Part shown: in pieces, positions 1 to 8,681 of the stretch | Layout of the letters: every line of letters begins with the position of its first letter | How positions within the stretch are numbered: the stretch's first letter is position 1 | Position numbers and translations under genes: made by a program | NCBI RefSeq assembly: GCF_963678245.1 | Contig: NZ_OY782770.1 | Coordinates: forward strand, 930,001 to 994,000 | From: an uncultured Sunxiuqinia sp. | GTDB lineage: Bacteria > Bacteroidota > Bacteroidia > Bacteroidales > Prolixibacteraceae | Direction of reading: 5' to 3' | DNA length: 64,000 bases | Notes under the pieces: generated by a model | The model's input: the letters and a program-made list of their open reading frames with translations, nothing else | The model's database searches: none | Told to the model about the DNA's origin: nothing

Positions 1-358
1 TTGTTCCAAAATCAACATCTTTATGATCCGATACTGTGATCACTTTATCTAGCCCTTCGGCGGCACAAAAGCGATTTTGAGCAAAGGGCAAATCACATGA
101 AATCGATAAAATAACGGCATCGCCTAAGTTAGAGGCCTCGTCATTAAACTTGCGATTTTGCGCCTGACAAACACCTGTGTCAATAGATGGATAAAGTGCC
201 AAGACACGCACTTTGCCATCATAGTCTGATAATTTTACGGGGCTTAAGTCTGATCCAACTACTGTAAAATCAGGAGCCTTATCTCCCACTTTTATTGGTT
301 CGCCTAATAATGTTAATGGGTTTCCTTTAAAGGTAATTTTTCCGGTTGTTTCTTTCAT
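1..358 (-). CDS. tpx: Thiol peroxidase (Tpx), C-terminus beyond window
   Basis: Atypical 2-Cys peroxiredoxin that reduces hydroperoxides with thioredoxin. About 119 residues are visible from the ATG at 356-358. The peroxidatic motif SIDTGVC places the catalytic Cys near residue 64, and the stretch SCDLPFAQNRFCAAEG places the resolving Cys near residue 98, the spacing expected of Tpx rather than AhpC or BCP. The gene runs off the left edge, so about a quarter to a third of a usual 165-170 residue protein is missing. It is transcribed in the same direction as the cyclophilin gene upstream of it. Family assignment is firm; regulation is not visible. Confidence 0.93.
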   Translation of the reverse strand, partial: MKETTGKITFKGNPLTLLGEPIKVGDKAPDFTVVGSDLSPVKLSDYDGKVRVLALYPSIDTGVCQAQNRKFNDEASNLGDAVILSISCDLPFAQNRFCAAEGLDKVITVSDHKDVDFGT

Positions 359-442
359 TTCTTTATTATTTAATTTCAAGCTAAAAAACAAACGAATATC
401 ACACTTGTTTAGTCAACCCTCATGCTATTTTTGAGCTTTTTT

Positions 443-1015
443 TTAGTTCCTTTTTATATATTTTATAATCAACGATTTATCGAGCGTCTGTGCGGTAGCT
501 GCTCCCGCTTGAATTTTTCGAACCACATTCATTCCTTCAATCACCCGCCCAAAAGCAGAAAACCCCTGTCCTTCAGGATTCCGCTTTCCGCCATAATCTA
601 AATCCGGCTGATCTCCCACGCAAATGAAAAATTCAGTCGATGCTGTTCCCGGTTCAAGCCTGGCCATTGAAAAAGTTCCATCCAAATGTTTGATGCCGGT
701 CTCATCAGTTGTTTCATGAACAATTGGCTCGTGCATTTCAATTAACTGATCATCTCTCAAACCGCCCTGAATCACTTCAATTTTAATCGGATTTTCAGGT
801 TGATTATCTAATCGCACCACCCGATAAAAAGAAGAATTCTCATACACGCCATCATCAACCAACCTCAAGAATTTTTTAACTGTTACGGGCGCCTTGTCAG
901 AATAGAGCTCTATCAAGATCGAACCAAGTTCAGTTTCTATATTGACAACCAGGTTCTTCTTTTGCTGACAAGAAAAGAAGAACAACAGACTAACCAGAAT
1001 GGAAGCTAACTTCAT
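443..1015 (-). CDS. Cyclophilin-type peptidyl-prolyl isomerase, lipoprotein
   Basis: A 190-residue protein with an N-terminal lipoprotein signal (hydrophobic run ending FFFSC, Cys16), so it is probably anchored to a membrane facing the periplasm. The rest is a compact cyclophilin domain: LGSILIELYSDKAPVTV near the start, the FYRVV strand, GTFSMAR and the STEFFIC active-site strand, and an FGRVIEGM near the end. This fold catalyses cis-trans isomerisation of X-Pro bonds, here likely as an envelope folding helper. The conserved FxxPxFMIQGGD motif is altered (EVIQGGLRDD), a divergence common in secreted Bacteroidota cyclophilins. It ends about 84 bases before the tpx start. Confidence 0.9.
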   Translation of the reverse strand: MKLASILVSLLFFFSCQQKKNLVVNIETELGSILIELYSDKAPVTVKKFLRLVDDGVYENSSFYRVVRLDNQPENPIKIEVIQGGLRDDQLIEMHEPIVHETTDETGIKHLDGTFSMARLEPGTASTEFFICVGDQPDLDYGGKRNPEGQGFSAFGRVIEGMNVVRKIQAGAATAQTLDKSLIIKYIKRN

Positions 1016-1186
1016 CGCTATTTTTTCTTTAAAGAAACAAAAAAGAACTCACTGCGAAGGTGAATTCGGTCAATACAAATCAATTAAGAAACGAATAATT
1101 TTCTCTTGTGATCATTAAGTTCACATTGTATTAATTACTGATTAACAAAGACTAGCAATCTTAGCATCAACTATTTTACTTAATTC

Positions 1187-2032
1187 ATGAAATCGAAAAT
1201 AAGAGATTTAAAAGTTTCTGTTATTTCAGATGTACATTTGGCGACTCACGCTTGTAAAGCCAAACCATTGCTAAAATATCTGAAATCAATCAATCCCGAA
1301 ATTTTAGTTTTAAATGGCGACATCATTGACTCCTGGCGTTTTTCACGAAACTACTTCCCAAAGCCCCATTTAAAGGTGGTTCGCCAGTTTATTAAGATGC
1401 TGGAGAAGGGAGTAAAAATCTTCTATATCACCGGCAATCACGACGAATTCCTGCGGAAGTTCAATGGTGCCGAAATGGGGAACTTAAAAATCGTCAACCA
1501 GTTAATATTAGACTTGGACGACCAGAAAACGTGGATTTTTCACGGCGATCTGTTCGACCACGTCATCCATCAAGCCAAGTGGCTGGCAAAATTTGGAGCC
1601 GCAATTTATGGATTACTTACTGTTGCTAATAAGTCCGTCAATACCATGTTGCGACTGTTCAAGTTAAAGGATGTAATTATTTACAAAAGCATAAAAGAGA
1701 AGTTGATTAAAGATAAAACTCAACTCACACACTTTGAAGAGGTGATCACCAAAATTAGTGGCGAACGCAATTACAAAACCGTAATTTGCGGGCACACGCA
1801 TATCCCGAGAGATAAGTCGACACTCACGGCGAATGGTTTAGTTCGCTATATCAATTGTGGCGACTGGGTAGAACATTTTACGACAGCCGAGTACCACCAT
1901 AAAAAATGGCATCTTTTTCATTATATCGATAATCAGGAAGACGATGAAAACAATGAGGAACCGGACATTCCTAATAAAAAGGAAGTCTACAAATCGCTCT
2001 TCCAGGAGTTAGCAGTGGCCAACCTATTGTAA
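1187..2032 (+). CDS. UDP-2,3-diacylglucosamine diphosphatase-like metallophosphoesterase
   Basis: A 281-residue calcineurin-like phosphoesterase. Metal-binding motifs appear in order: SDVHLA (about residue 15), NGDIIDSW (about 44), GNHDEFLRKF (about 83), HGD (about 119) and CGHTHIPRD (about 200). The sequence resembles the LpxH/YbbF type that removes UMP from UDP-2,3-diacylglucosamine to give lipid X in lipid A synthesis. The C-terminus is an acidic tail (residues about 245-260) that is probably flexible. The next gene, a MurG-like glycosyltransferase, starts 8 bases after the stop, so the two are probably co-transcribed and may share a cell-envelope role. Exact substrate is inferred. Confidence 0.82.
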   Translation: MKSKIRDLKVSVISDVHLATHACKAKPLLKYLKSINPEILVLNGDIIDSWRFSRNYFPKPHLKVVRQFIKMLEKGVKIFYITGNHDEFLRKFNGAEMGNLKIVNQLILDLDDQKTWIFHGDLFDHVIHQAKWLAKFGAAIYGLLTVANKSVNTMLRLFKLKDVIIYKSIKEKLIKDKTQLTHFEEVITKISGERNYKTVICGHTHIPRDKSTLTANGLVRYINCGDWVEHFTTAEYHHKKWHLFHYIDNQEDDENNEEPDIPNKKEVYKSLFQELAVANLL

Positions 2033-2040
2033 GCTGAAAT

Positions 2041-3021
2041 ATGAAAATACTATACGCCATTCAAGGCACAGGAAACGGCCACCTGGCCCGGGCAACTGAA
2101 ATTGTTCCCTTACTAAAAACAATGGTGGAAACCGACGTTTTGGTGAGCGGTATTCAAGGAGATCTACAGCTCCCGTTCGATGTCAAATACAAATACTATG
2201 GGTTAAGCTTTATTTTTGGAAAAAAGGGCGGTGTCAGCTTTTTGAAAACCTTGTTGAAATTAAAGCCTTTTCGCTTTATTAAAGATGTATACAAACTGCC
2301 GCTCGATAATTACGATTTAGTGCTTTGCGATTTTGAGCCTGTTACTGCCTGGGCATGCAAACTGCGAGGGAAAAAAGCCGCTGGGGTGAGTCATCAAAAT
2401 GCCGTACTTCACTCAAATGCGCCAAAACCCCAAAAAGCAGATTGGTTGGGAAATACGATTCTAAAAAAATACGCTCCAAGCACTAAAAAATATGGATTCC
2501 ACTTTCAGAAGTTGGATGAGAACAATTTCACTCCGGTTATTCGCTCTGCCATCCGAAAGGCTAAAGAGAAAAAGCTATCGCATTACACGGTTTACCTGCC
2601 GGCCTACAGCGATGATGAAATTATCACCGCCTTATCGCCATTCAACGAAGTGCGCTGGGAAGTGTTTTCAAAGCATAGTGCAAAAACCTATGAACAAGGG
2701 AATGTTAGAATCCGTCCGGTTTCACTCGAACACTTTACCCAATCATTTACCACATGCACCGGCATCTTGTGTGCGGCTGGTTTCGAAACACCTGCCGAGG
2801 CCATTTTCATGGGTAAAAAGCTCTGTGTTATCCCGATGAAAAAACAATATGAACAAGCTTGCAATGCCGCGTTCTTAGGTGAAATGGGAGTGATCGTGTT
2901 AGCTGAATTAAAAAATCAAACTAAAAAAATAGATGAATGGATCAATCAATCTGATTCACTGCAAATTAACTATCCGGACAACACACTCGAAGTTCTTGCT
3001 CAAATTCTTCGCTCGGCATAA
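2041..3021 (+). CDS. MurG-like glycosyltransferase family protein
   Basis: A 326-residue protein with the GT-B start typical of MurG and related glycosyltransferases (YAIQGTGNGHLARA, glycine-rich first loop, residues 5-18). The C-terminal half carries the nucleotide-sugar side of the fold: CAAGFETPAEAIFMGKK (about residues 243-260) followed by IPMKKQYEQACNA. It is shorter than true MurG (about 355-370) and is usually annotated only as a glycosyltransferase. It lies between an LpxH-like phosphoesterase and a TonB receptor with gaps of 8 and 3 bases, so it belongs to a three-gene operon. Acceptor and donor are unknown; a glycolipid role is inferred from context. Confidence 0.75.
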   Translation: MKILYAIQGTGNGHLARATEIVPLLKTMVETDVLVSGIQGDLQLPFDVKYKYYGLSFIFGKKGGVSFLKTLLKLKPFRFIKDVYKLPLDNYDLVLCDFEPVTAWACKLRGKKAAGVSHQNAVLHSNAPKPQKADWLGNTILKKYAPSTKKYGFHFQKLDENNFTPVIRSAIRKAKEKKLSHYTVYLPAYSDDEIITALSPFNEVRWEVFSKHSAKTYEQGNVRIRPVSLEHFTQSFTTCTGILCAAGFETPAEAIFMGKKLCVIPMKKQYEQACNAAFLGEMGVIVLAELKNQTKKIDEWINQSDSLQINYPDNTLEVLAQILRSA

Positions 3022-3024
3022 TTA

Positions 3025-5451
3025 TTGCTAACAAAGAGACTGGTTCGTATTTTTACCAAAAATCAATCTCAGGTGGTCAGAATAATTTTGCTTGTTTGCT
3101 CGCTCTTTATTTCAACTTTCCTTTATGCACAGCGGCTTTTAGTTACTGATGCAAAAACAGGAAACCCGATCGAAGGTGTAATCGTTTTTTCTGAAACCAG
3201 AAGCACACAAACCAACAAACAGGGATTGGTAGATATCAGGCAGTTTCATCCGGACGAAGCGATTCATTTCAAACACTCTTCGTACCTCAATTACAAAGCC
3301 AATAAACAAACACTTTGGTCGCTCAACTACAAGGTTGAATTGCTAATTGACCCGGTAAAGTTGGACGAAATTGTTGTTTCCGCCAATCGAAGAAGTCAGT
3401 CAAAACTGGAAGTTCCCAACCAGATAGTCAGTATCAATCAAGAAGAAATAGCTTTGGCGAACCCACAAACAACAGCAGACTTATTGAATACAAAAGGCGG
3501 CGTTTTTATTCAAAAAAGCCAGATGGGAGGCGGCAGTCCAATGATTCGAGGTTTTTCAGCAAACAGGTTATTGTTGGTCATTGATGGCGTCAGGATGAAC
3601 AATGCCATTTACCGCAATGGCAATTTGCACAATATTATCTCGTTGGATGCAGCTTCAATTCAGCACACCGAAGTTATTTTTGGCCCCGGTTCCGTCATTT
3701 ATGGCAGCGACGCTTTGGGCGGTGTTCTTCACTTTCAAACCTTGTCGCCCAAATTGTCAACCAACGAACGATACAAACAGTCGCGCCATGCCTATGTACG
3801 ATACGCCAGTGCAAACTTCGAAAAAACAATTCATGCTGATTTTAACCTCGGTAATGAAAAGCTGGCGACAGTAGCCAGTTTTACTGTTACCGACTTTGAC
3901 GACCTTATGATGGGGAAACATGGGCCGGACTCCTATTTAAGGCCTGAATATGTTGAAAATAATCAAATCGTTGAAAATCCGGACTGGCGCAAACAGGTTC
4001 GAACTGGATACAGTCAGTTTAACTACCTGCAAAAAATCAGATACCGCCCCAACGAACGGTGGAATTTGGTTTATGCCTTTCATTGGTCAACAACTTCCAA
4101 TATTCCGCGCTACGACCGCTTGATTCAATATAGCGACGAGAAACTTAAATACGCCAAGTGGTATTATGGTCCTCAAAAGTGGAATTTACACTCACTTAAA
4201 ATCCAAAAGAAAACTCAAAATTTATTTTTCGATCAAACAAGCTTTTTAGCAGGTTGGCAGAACTTTACCGAAAGCCGTCACAGTCGAAAATTAGGCCATG
4301 AAGAGCTAACCAGCCGAACAGAGAAGTTGAACATACTTAGCTTAAATTTTGATCTCGACAAAAAAATTGACCAAAATAACTCTCTGTATTATGGGTTCGA
4401 GGGAAACTTTAATTGGCTGAATTCAAAAGGAATCGTTAAAAACGTGAACACCACTCAAACGCAGGAAACTTCATCTCGCTATCCCGACAGCTCAACCACT
4501 TCAAGTTTGGCAGCCTATGCCAGCTACAAACTTTCACTACACCAAAAAGTCACCTTGAATCTGGGAGGTCGTTTTTCCATCAATCAACTCCAAGGCGAAT
4601 TCGACCGGCAATTCTTTGATTTCCCTACAGATGAGTTTGACAATACCCACTCGTCATTTACCGGAAATATCGGATTAGTGTATCACCCTACTGAATATTG
4701 GCAACTTAACGCCAACGCATCCAGTGGTTTTCGCGCCCCCAACATTGATGATATTGCCAAAGTATTTGACTCCTCTCCGGGAAATGTAGTAGTTCCCAAC
4801 CCGAATTTAAATCCGGAATATGCCCGGAACGTCGAAATCGGCATTCTACGAAGCGTGAAAAATCTAGCCAAACTGGAGCTTAACTTCTTTTACACTTACC
4901 TCAACGATGCGATGGTTCGCCGTCCTTTTTCGCTGAATGGTCAGGATTCTGTTTTGTACGAAGGAGAAATGAGCCGTGTAGAAGCACTCGTAAATTCAGA
5001 CTATGCACACATTTATGGTGGAGACCTCAGTATGGAGTGGATACTTTCATCGAAAATACGCAGCCGGAATTCCATTACGGCTACATTTGGAGAGGACAGC
5101 GAGGGAATGCCTGTTCGACATGTAGCTCCAGTATTTGGCAGTTCTCATCTGTTGTACAATGATCACAATAAAACCATCGACCTGTATCTAAATTTCAATG
5201 CTAAACTTTCGAATTCGAAATTAGCTCCAAGCGAACGGGAGAAAACCGATCTCTACGCTCAAGACTCCAATGGTAATCCCTATTCGCCCGGCTGGATCAC
5301 GCTGAACCTAAACTCATCATTTCAATTAACAAAAAAATACAGCCTGAATTTAGGGATTGAAAGTATTCTCGATAAGCGGTATCGTCCATATTCTTCAGGA
5401 ATTGTCGCCGCCGGACGCAATGTTATCCTTTCGTTTAAAGCCATCATTTAG
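3025..5451 (+). CDS. TonB-dependent outer-membrane receptor
   Basis: An 808-residue TonB-dependent receptor. A signal peptide (about residues 18-36, ending LYAQ) is followed by a carboxypeptidase-regulatory-like beta domain (VTDAKTGNPIEGV), then a plug domain with MGGGSPMIRGF and NRLLLVIDGVRMN (about 168-192) and VIYGSDALGGV, and a long beta-barrel ending in an aromatic-containing strand. The only upstream start in frame is TTG at 3025, three bases after the previous stop; no ATG precedes the plug. The plug resembles vitamin B12/haem/siderophore-type receptors more than SusC, since it lacks an STN domain and a SusD partner. Ligand unknown. Confidence 0.87.
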   Translation: MLTKRLVRIFTKNQSQVVRIILLVCSLFISTFLYAQRLLVTDAKTGNPIEGVIVFSETRSTQTNKQGLVDIRQFHPDEAIHFKHSSYLNYKANKQTLWSLNYKVELLIDPVKLDEIVVSANRRSQSKLEVPNQIVSINQEEIALANPQTTADLLNTKGGVFIQKSQMGGGSPMIRGFSANRLLLVIDGVRMNNAIYRNGNLHNIISLDAASIQHTEVIFGPGSVIYGSDALGGVLHFQTLSPKLSTNERYKQSRHAYVRYASANFEKTIHADFNLGNEKLATVASFTVTDFDDLMMGKHGPDSYLRPEYVENNQIVENPDWRKQVRTGYSQFNYLQKIRYRPNERWNLVYAFHWSTTSNIPRYDRLIQYSDEKLKYAKWYYGPQKWNLHSLKIQKKTQNLFFDQTSFLAGWQNFTESRHSRKLGHEELTSRTEKLNILSLNFDLDKKIDQNNSLYYGFEGNFNWLNSKGIVKNVNTTQTQETSSRYPDSSTTSSLAAYASYKLSLHQKVTLNLGGRFSINQLQGEFDRQFFDFPTDEFDNTHSSFTGNIGLVYHPTEYWQLNANASSGFRAPNIDDIAKVFDSSPGNVVVPNPNLNPEYARNVEIGILRSVKNLAKLELNFFYTYLNDAMVRRPFSLNGQDSVLYEGEMSRVEALVNSDYAHIYGGDLSMEWILSSKIRSRNSITATFGEDSEGMPVRHVAPVFGSSHLLYNDHNKTIDLYLNFNAKLSNSKLAPSEREKTDLYAQDSNGNPYSPGWITLNLNSSFQLTKKYSLNLGIESILDKRYRPYSSGIVAAGRNVILSFKAII

Positions 5452-5597
5452 ACACTTTGCTCTTGTCCAAATCTGAGGGTCTGATCATTCCTCTGCCGGC
5501 CTAACAAAGTTTAAATTATCGAACTGTTTACATCACCCAATGATTTTTGTATATTGAATGTCAAATCACATCATTGTCCAATCTTAGAATTTTCACT

Positions 5598-6599
5598 ATG
5601 AAAAAGTTAAAACAGTTTCTAATCGGCTTGCTTATCGTCGCCCTTGCATTAGTAATAGTCGCGTTCTTTTTACCTCGTCAGGTTCATGTTGAACGAAGCG
5701 GTACAATTGAAGCTCCCCCCAAAGTTGTTTTCAATCAGGTTAATAACTTGCATACCTGGGAAAAGTGGTCCGTATGGAATCAAATTGATCCGGAAATGAA
5801 AGTTGAATTTGAAAATACAGGTGTCGGAGAAGGCGCTGCTTATACGTGGAAAAGTGAAGATTCTAACGTTGGCTCGGGGAGATTGACCATTACAGTTTCG
5901 GAGCCCTACGATTCGATTGCAACAGAAATGGATTTTATGGAAAAGGGAACATCTTCAGGCTATTTTTTATTTGAAGAGATCGGAAAAGGCACGAAAGTTA
6001 CCTGGGGATTTGACATAGATTTGGGCAATAATCCGGCTGACCGCTGGATGGGTTTGATGTTTGATTCGATGCTCGGGAAAGATTTTGAAAAAGGAATTGA
6101 GAACCTAGGCGTTGTCTCTGAAACCATTGTCCAGGAGGGGAGACCCATTGTTGAAATAGTCACTGTTCCTGAGTTTAATTACGTGAGTATGCGCAGTAAT
6201 ATTCAATTTGAAAACACTTCAACCCAAATGGGAGTGATGTATGGAAAGCTATCGAATTTCATTGACAATAATGACTTAATGATGACGGATACTCCTTATG
6301 CGATCTACCATAAAATTGATGGAACAATGATTGATTTGGAATGTGGTATTCCGGTTGAGTATAAAACTGAAACCAACGGCGATATCATTTCGGGAGTCAT
6401 GCCCGCTAAAAAATATGCCACAGCAGATCATTTTGGATCGCACGAAACGCTGGGTGAAACACATCAATTTATACAAAACTGGATAGTCGAAAATGGCTTT
6501 GAGCTTGTTGGCAGTCCGATGGAGAAATACCTGACCGATCCGCAAAAAGAACCGGATGTATCAAAATGGGTAACAGCAATTTATTATCCGGTGAGGTAA
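5598..6599 (+). CDS. SRPBCC domain plus GyrI-like effector-binding domain protein
   Basis: A 333-residue protein that starts with one membrane segment (residues 5-25, then FFLPRQVHVERS). Residues about 30-170 form a SRPBCC/polyketide-cyclase-like ligand-binding domain (GTIEAPPKVVFNQVNNLHTWEKW). The C-terminal half (about 180-333) is a GyrI-like effector-binding domain of the type seen in AraC/MerR regulators, without any DNA-binding part. The ATG at 5598 is preferred because it places the membrane segment at the N-terminus; an in-frame upstream start at 5547 would add a polar tail. The likely role is binding of a small hydrophobic molecule at the membrane. Function unproven. Confidence 0.78.
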   Translation: MKKLKQFLIGLLIVALALVIVAFFLPRQVHVERSGTIEAPPKVVFNQVNNLHTWEKWSVWNQIDPEMKVEFENTGVGEGAAYTWKSEDSNVGSGRLTITVSEPYDSIATEMDFMEKGTSSGYFLFEEIGKGTKVTWGFDIDLGNNPADRWMGLMFDSMLGKDFEKGIENLGVVSETIVQEGRPIVEIVTVPEFNYVSMRSNIQFENTSTQMGVMYGKLSNFIDNNDLMMTDTPYAIYHKIDGTMIDLECGIPVEYKTETNGDIISGVMPAKKYATADHFGSHETLGETHQFIQNWIVENGFELVGSPMEKYLTDPQKEPDVSKWVTAIYYPVR

Positions 6600-6602
6600 G
6601 TT

Positions 6603-7355
6603 TTAATCCATAATGCTTGTGCTTACAAAGTAGTCAAGCCAAGTCATTCGCCCGTACTTTTTTTCTAATTGTTGACGAGATGCCTGATAAGCTTCAGTTT
6701 GTTCTGTTTGGTAATAGGCTTTTACGATAAGCGCCTGAAGCAAAACAGGAATCCAACTACAGTCGGCCATTTCATCGTCTTGAAAAAGGTCGAGCGCTTT
6801 TTCGTAGTCTTCGATTGCCTGCACTTTATCTCCACCAAAAGCCTTGGGACGATTAAATAGCAGGTTTCCTTTTTCCAACCACAGAAAAGGCTCGTTTGAA
6901 TTGAGATCTTCAGCCATTTTTAGGCTTTTTTGTAATTTGGGTAAAAAAAGGGGAGCATTAAAAATTGAAAAGGCAATTCGGAATCCGTAAAAGGCCGTTT
7001 GAATACAGTATAATTTTGGTGAATCGGGAAATTTAGCAATCGACTGATCCAGCATATCCTCAGCAGTGTCAAGGATTTCCTTAGCGCTTTCTTTTTTGTC
7101 ATTCCCTAAATAATAACCAATCAAACCGTATCTGGCCATCAGTATTTCAAGCTGCCATTCCAGCGAACCATCAGACTCTTTCTCCATTTTTTGGATATGT
7201 TGTTCCCAGTTTTCCATATCCCCCTCAATGTAGGTCTTCTTTAACTGGCAACGAGCCTTTTCTAGTGACGTTTGGGCACAAGAGGTGAGTCCAACAAAAA
7301 GCACTAACCCCAAAATTAAGAGTCCTATTTTCTGCATACTAAATCCTATCTTCAT
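6603..7355 (-). CDS. Lipoprotein with TPR-like helices, function unknown
   Basis: A 250-residue lipoprotein: a signal with lipobox GLTSC (Cys about residue 26), then a helical body rich in TPR-like pairs (for example AKEILDTAEDMLDQSIAKFPDSP and KVQAIEDYEKALDLF). An alternative start seven residues downstream (ATG at 7335-7337) would avoid a 17-base overlap with crtW and still leave a good signal peptide. It is the last gene of the minus-strand carotenoid operon by position, but no known carotenoid function fits. Similar TPR lipoproteins often sit at the ends of Bacteroidota operons. Its stop is only 3 bases from the convergent GyrI-like gene. Confidence 0.7.
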   Translation of the reverse strand: MKIGFSMQKIGLLILGLVLFVGLTSCAQTSLEKARCQLKKTYIEGDMENWEQHIQKMEKESDGSLEWQLEILMARYGLIGYYLGNDKKESAKEILDTAEDMLDQSIAKFPDSPKLYCIQTAFYGFRIAFSIFNAPLFLPKLQKSLKMAEDLNSNEPFLWLEKGNLLFNRPKAFGGDKVQAIEDYEKALDLFQDDEMADCSWIPVLLQALIVKAYYQTEQTEAYQASRQQLEKKYGRMTWLDYFVSTSIMD

Positions 7356-8037
7356 TCATTTTCATCTTGTTTTTCTCCTTGTACAACTGCCACCAGGGAA
7401 TACGAGGAACTTCATGATGTTCCCAATGGTAACCAAAAAAATAACAACTTAACATGGCCCACCAATGTGGTCCTCTCTGACTGCGTGCCTTATGCGGCTC
7501 CATTTTTTCCTGATGTGGTTTTCGATGTGGCAAGAATGTTCCAACAAAAAACAACTGAAATGTAGCCAATATTGCCGGAATAATCCAATAAACAATCAAT
7601 TGATCTGGTTCAAACCAAATTTTTAAAAGATTAAACGCCATCGCCATAAACAAGAATTGCCAAATGGTTGCATAGCGTTTCAAAAACATAAACCACCAAA
7701 CGAAAAAATTCTGCGACTTGACATAGTAATCCGGATCCTTCTCTGTTGCTGGAAACTGATGATGCAAATAATGGTTCTTCCTCAGTTTTTGGTAAGAAAG
7801 CCCAGCAAAAAGCAACGATGACATCCATCCGAAAATGTGGTTGACTTTCATTTTATTGCCGATTAAACCGTGCATCGCATCGTGCCCGGTGATAAATAAA
7901 CCGGTATACAAGTATGCCTGAATAATTACATGCAAGTATGTCCAAACCGATTCGCCATCGACCTGCAAAAAGAGCAAGCAGTAAAGTAAATGAACCAACC
8001 AGCATGCAATAACAACTATGGCAACAAAAACACCCAT
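7339..8037 (-). CDS. crtW: Beta-carotene ketolase CrtW
   Basis: Membrane di-iron oxygenase of the fatty-acid desaturase superfamily that adds a keto group at C4 of a beta-ionone ring. Histidine boxes appear in the CrtW order: GHDAMHG, then KNHYLHHQFPATEKDPDY, then FGYHWEHHEVPRIPWWQLY. The spacing and the proline/tryptophan context of the last box point to CrtW rather than the hydroxylase CrtZ. I chose the ATG at 8035-8037 because it overlaps the cruF stop (TGATG), a coupling arrangement; an in-frame ATG at 8098-8100 would add 21 residues and overlap cruF by 64 bases. Four or more hydrophobic segments fit a membrane enzyme. Confidence 0.88.
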   Translation of the reverse strand: MGVFVAIVVIACWLVHLLYCLLFLQVDGESVWTYLHVIIQAYLYTGLFITGHDAMHGLIGNKMKVNHIFGWMSSLLFAGLSYQKLRKNHYLHHQFPATEKDPDYYVKSQNFFVWWFMFLKRYATIWQFLFMAMAFNLLKIWFEPDQLIVYWIIPAILATFQLFFVGTFLPHRKPHQEKMEPHKARSQRGPHWWAMLSCYFFGYHWEHHEVPRIPWWQLYKEKNKMKMNEDRI

Positions 8038-8681
8038 CAAATTAAGTTTAATGTCAAGTTTAAGCTCAAGAAAAAGGCTAATTGCAGGAAAAGTATCCAA
8101 ATAGCCAATTTATTCTCTACCTGCAACTTCCCGGCTCGCATCAACGAAAAAACGAATAACGACACCAAGTACCAATCTAAATAGTTTTTTAGCGGAATTT
8201 GTTCAGTTTGCCACTCCCACATTTTCAAAGCAGTAGCTACCGGCTCCATCACAAAATCAAACCCAACCATCAACAAAGCCCCAAGAAAAGGGAAAAACCA
8301 TCGATGATTGATACTGCTAAAAAGGGCGAAAATGCAGTATGATAAAAGCAGCCAGTTCGCGCCAATCAGCAAAGGAGTATTATTTAATTTTAAGCCCAGA
8401 GCTCTCCCATAAGTATATTGGCCAAAAAGCAGTTGAGTATTTACGCCAATCATTTCGGCTAAAAATCCGACCAAGCCTATTGTCAGGAAAATAAATCCCG
8501 CTTTAAAAATCCACTTTTGATGAAAAACGAACAACAAAATGATGGTCAACAATAAGTTGAAAGAAGTCAAACTTAAAAAAATCGGATAGGTTTCATCGAA
8601 TGAAAAGCCAACGATTCCAACCAGATAAAGAATACCGAGGATTATTTTGACTGACTTTATAATTTTAGGATTTTCAATCAT
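8037..8681 (-). CDS. CruF-like carotenoid 1',2'-hydratase (DUF422 family)
   Basis: A 214-residue membrane protein with about six to seven hydrophobic segments and no soluble domain. The central block GFLAEMIGVNTQLLFGQYTYG (about residues 71-91) followed by LLIGANWLL is the hallmark of the CruF/carotenoid biosynthesis (DUF422) family. This family hydrates the psi end of a linear carotenoid to give a tertiary C-1' hydroxyl. The start overlaps the stop of the CrtD-like gene by four bases (ATGA) and its stop overlaps the crtW start, so these genes are translationally coupled. The substrate here is probably the acyclic end of gamma-carotene (inference). Confidence 0.83.
   Translation of the reverse strand: MIENPKIIKSVKIILGILYLVGIVGFSFDETYPIFLSLTSFNLLLTIILLFVFHQKWIFKAGFIFLTIGLVGFLAEMIGVNTQLLFGQYTYGRALGLKLNNTPLLIGANWLLLSYCIFALFSSINHRWFFPFLGALLMVGFDFVMEPVATALKMWEWQTEQIPLKNYLDWYLVSLFVFSLMRAGKLQVENKLAIWILFLQLAFFLSLNLTLNLI

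Noticed and set aside
2492-2839. 115-codon frame inside the glycosyltransferase gene
   Set aside because: Out-of-frame shadow of a well-supported gene.
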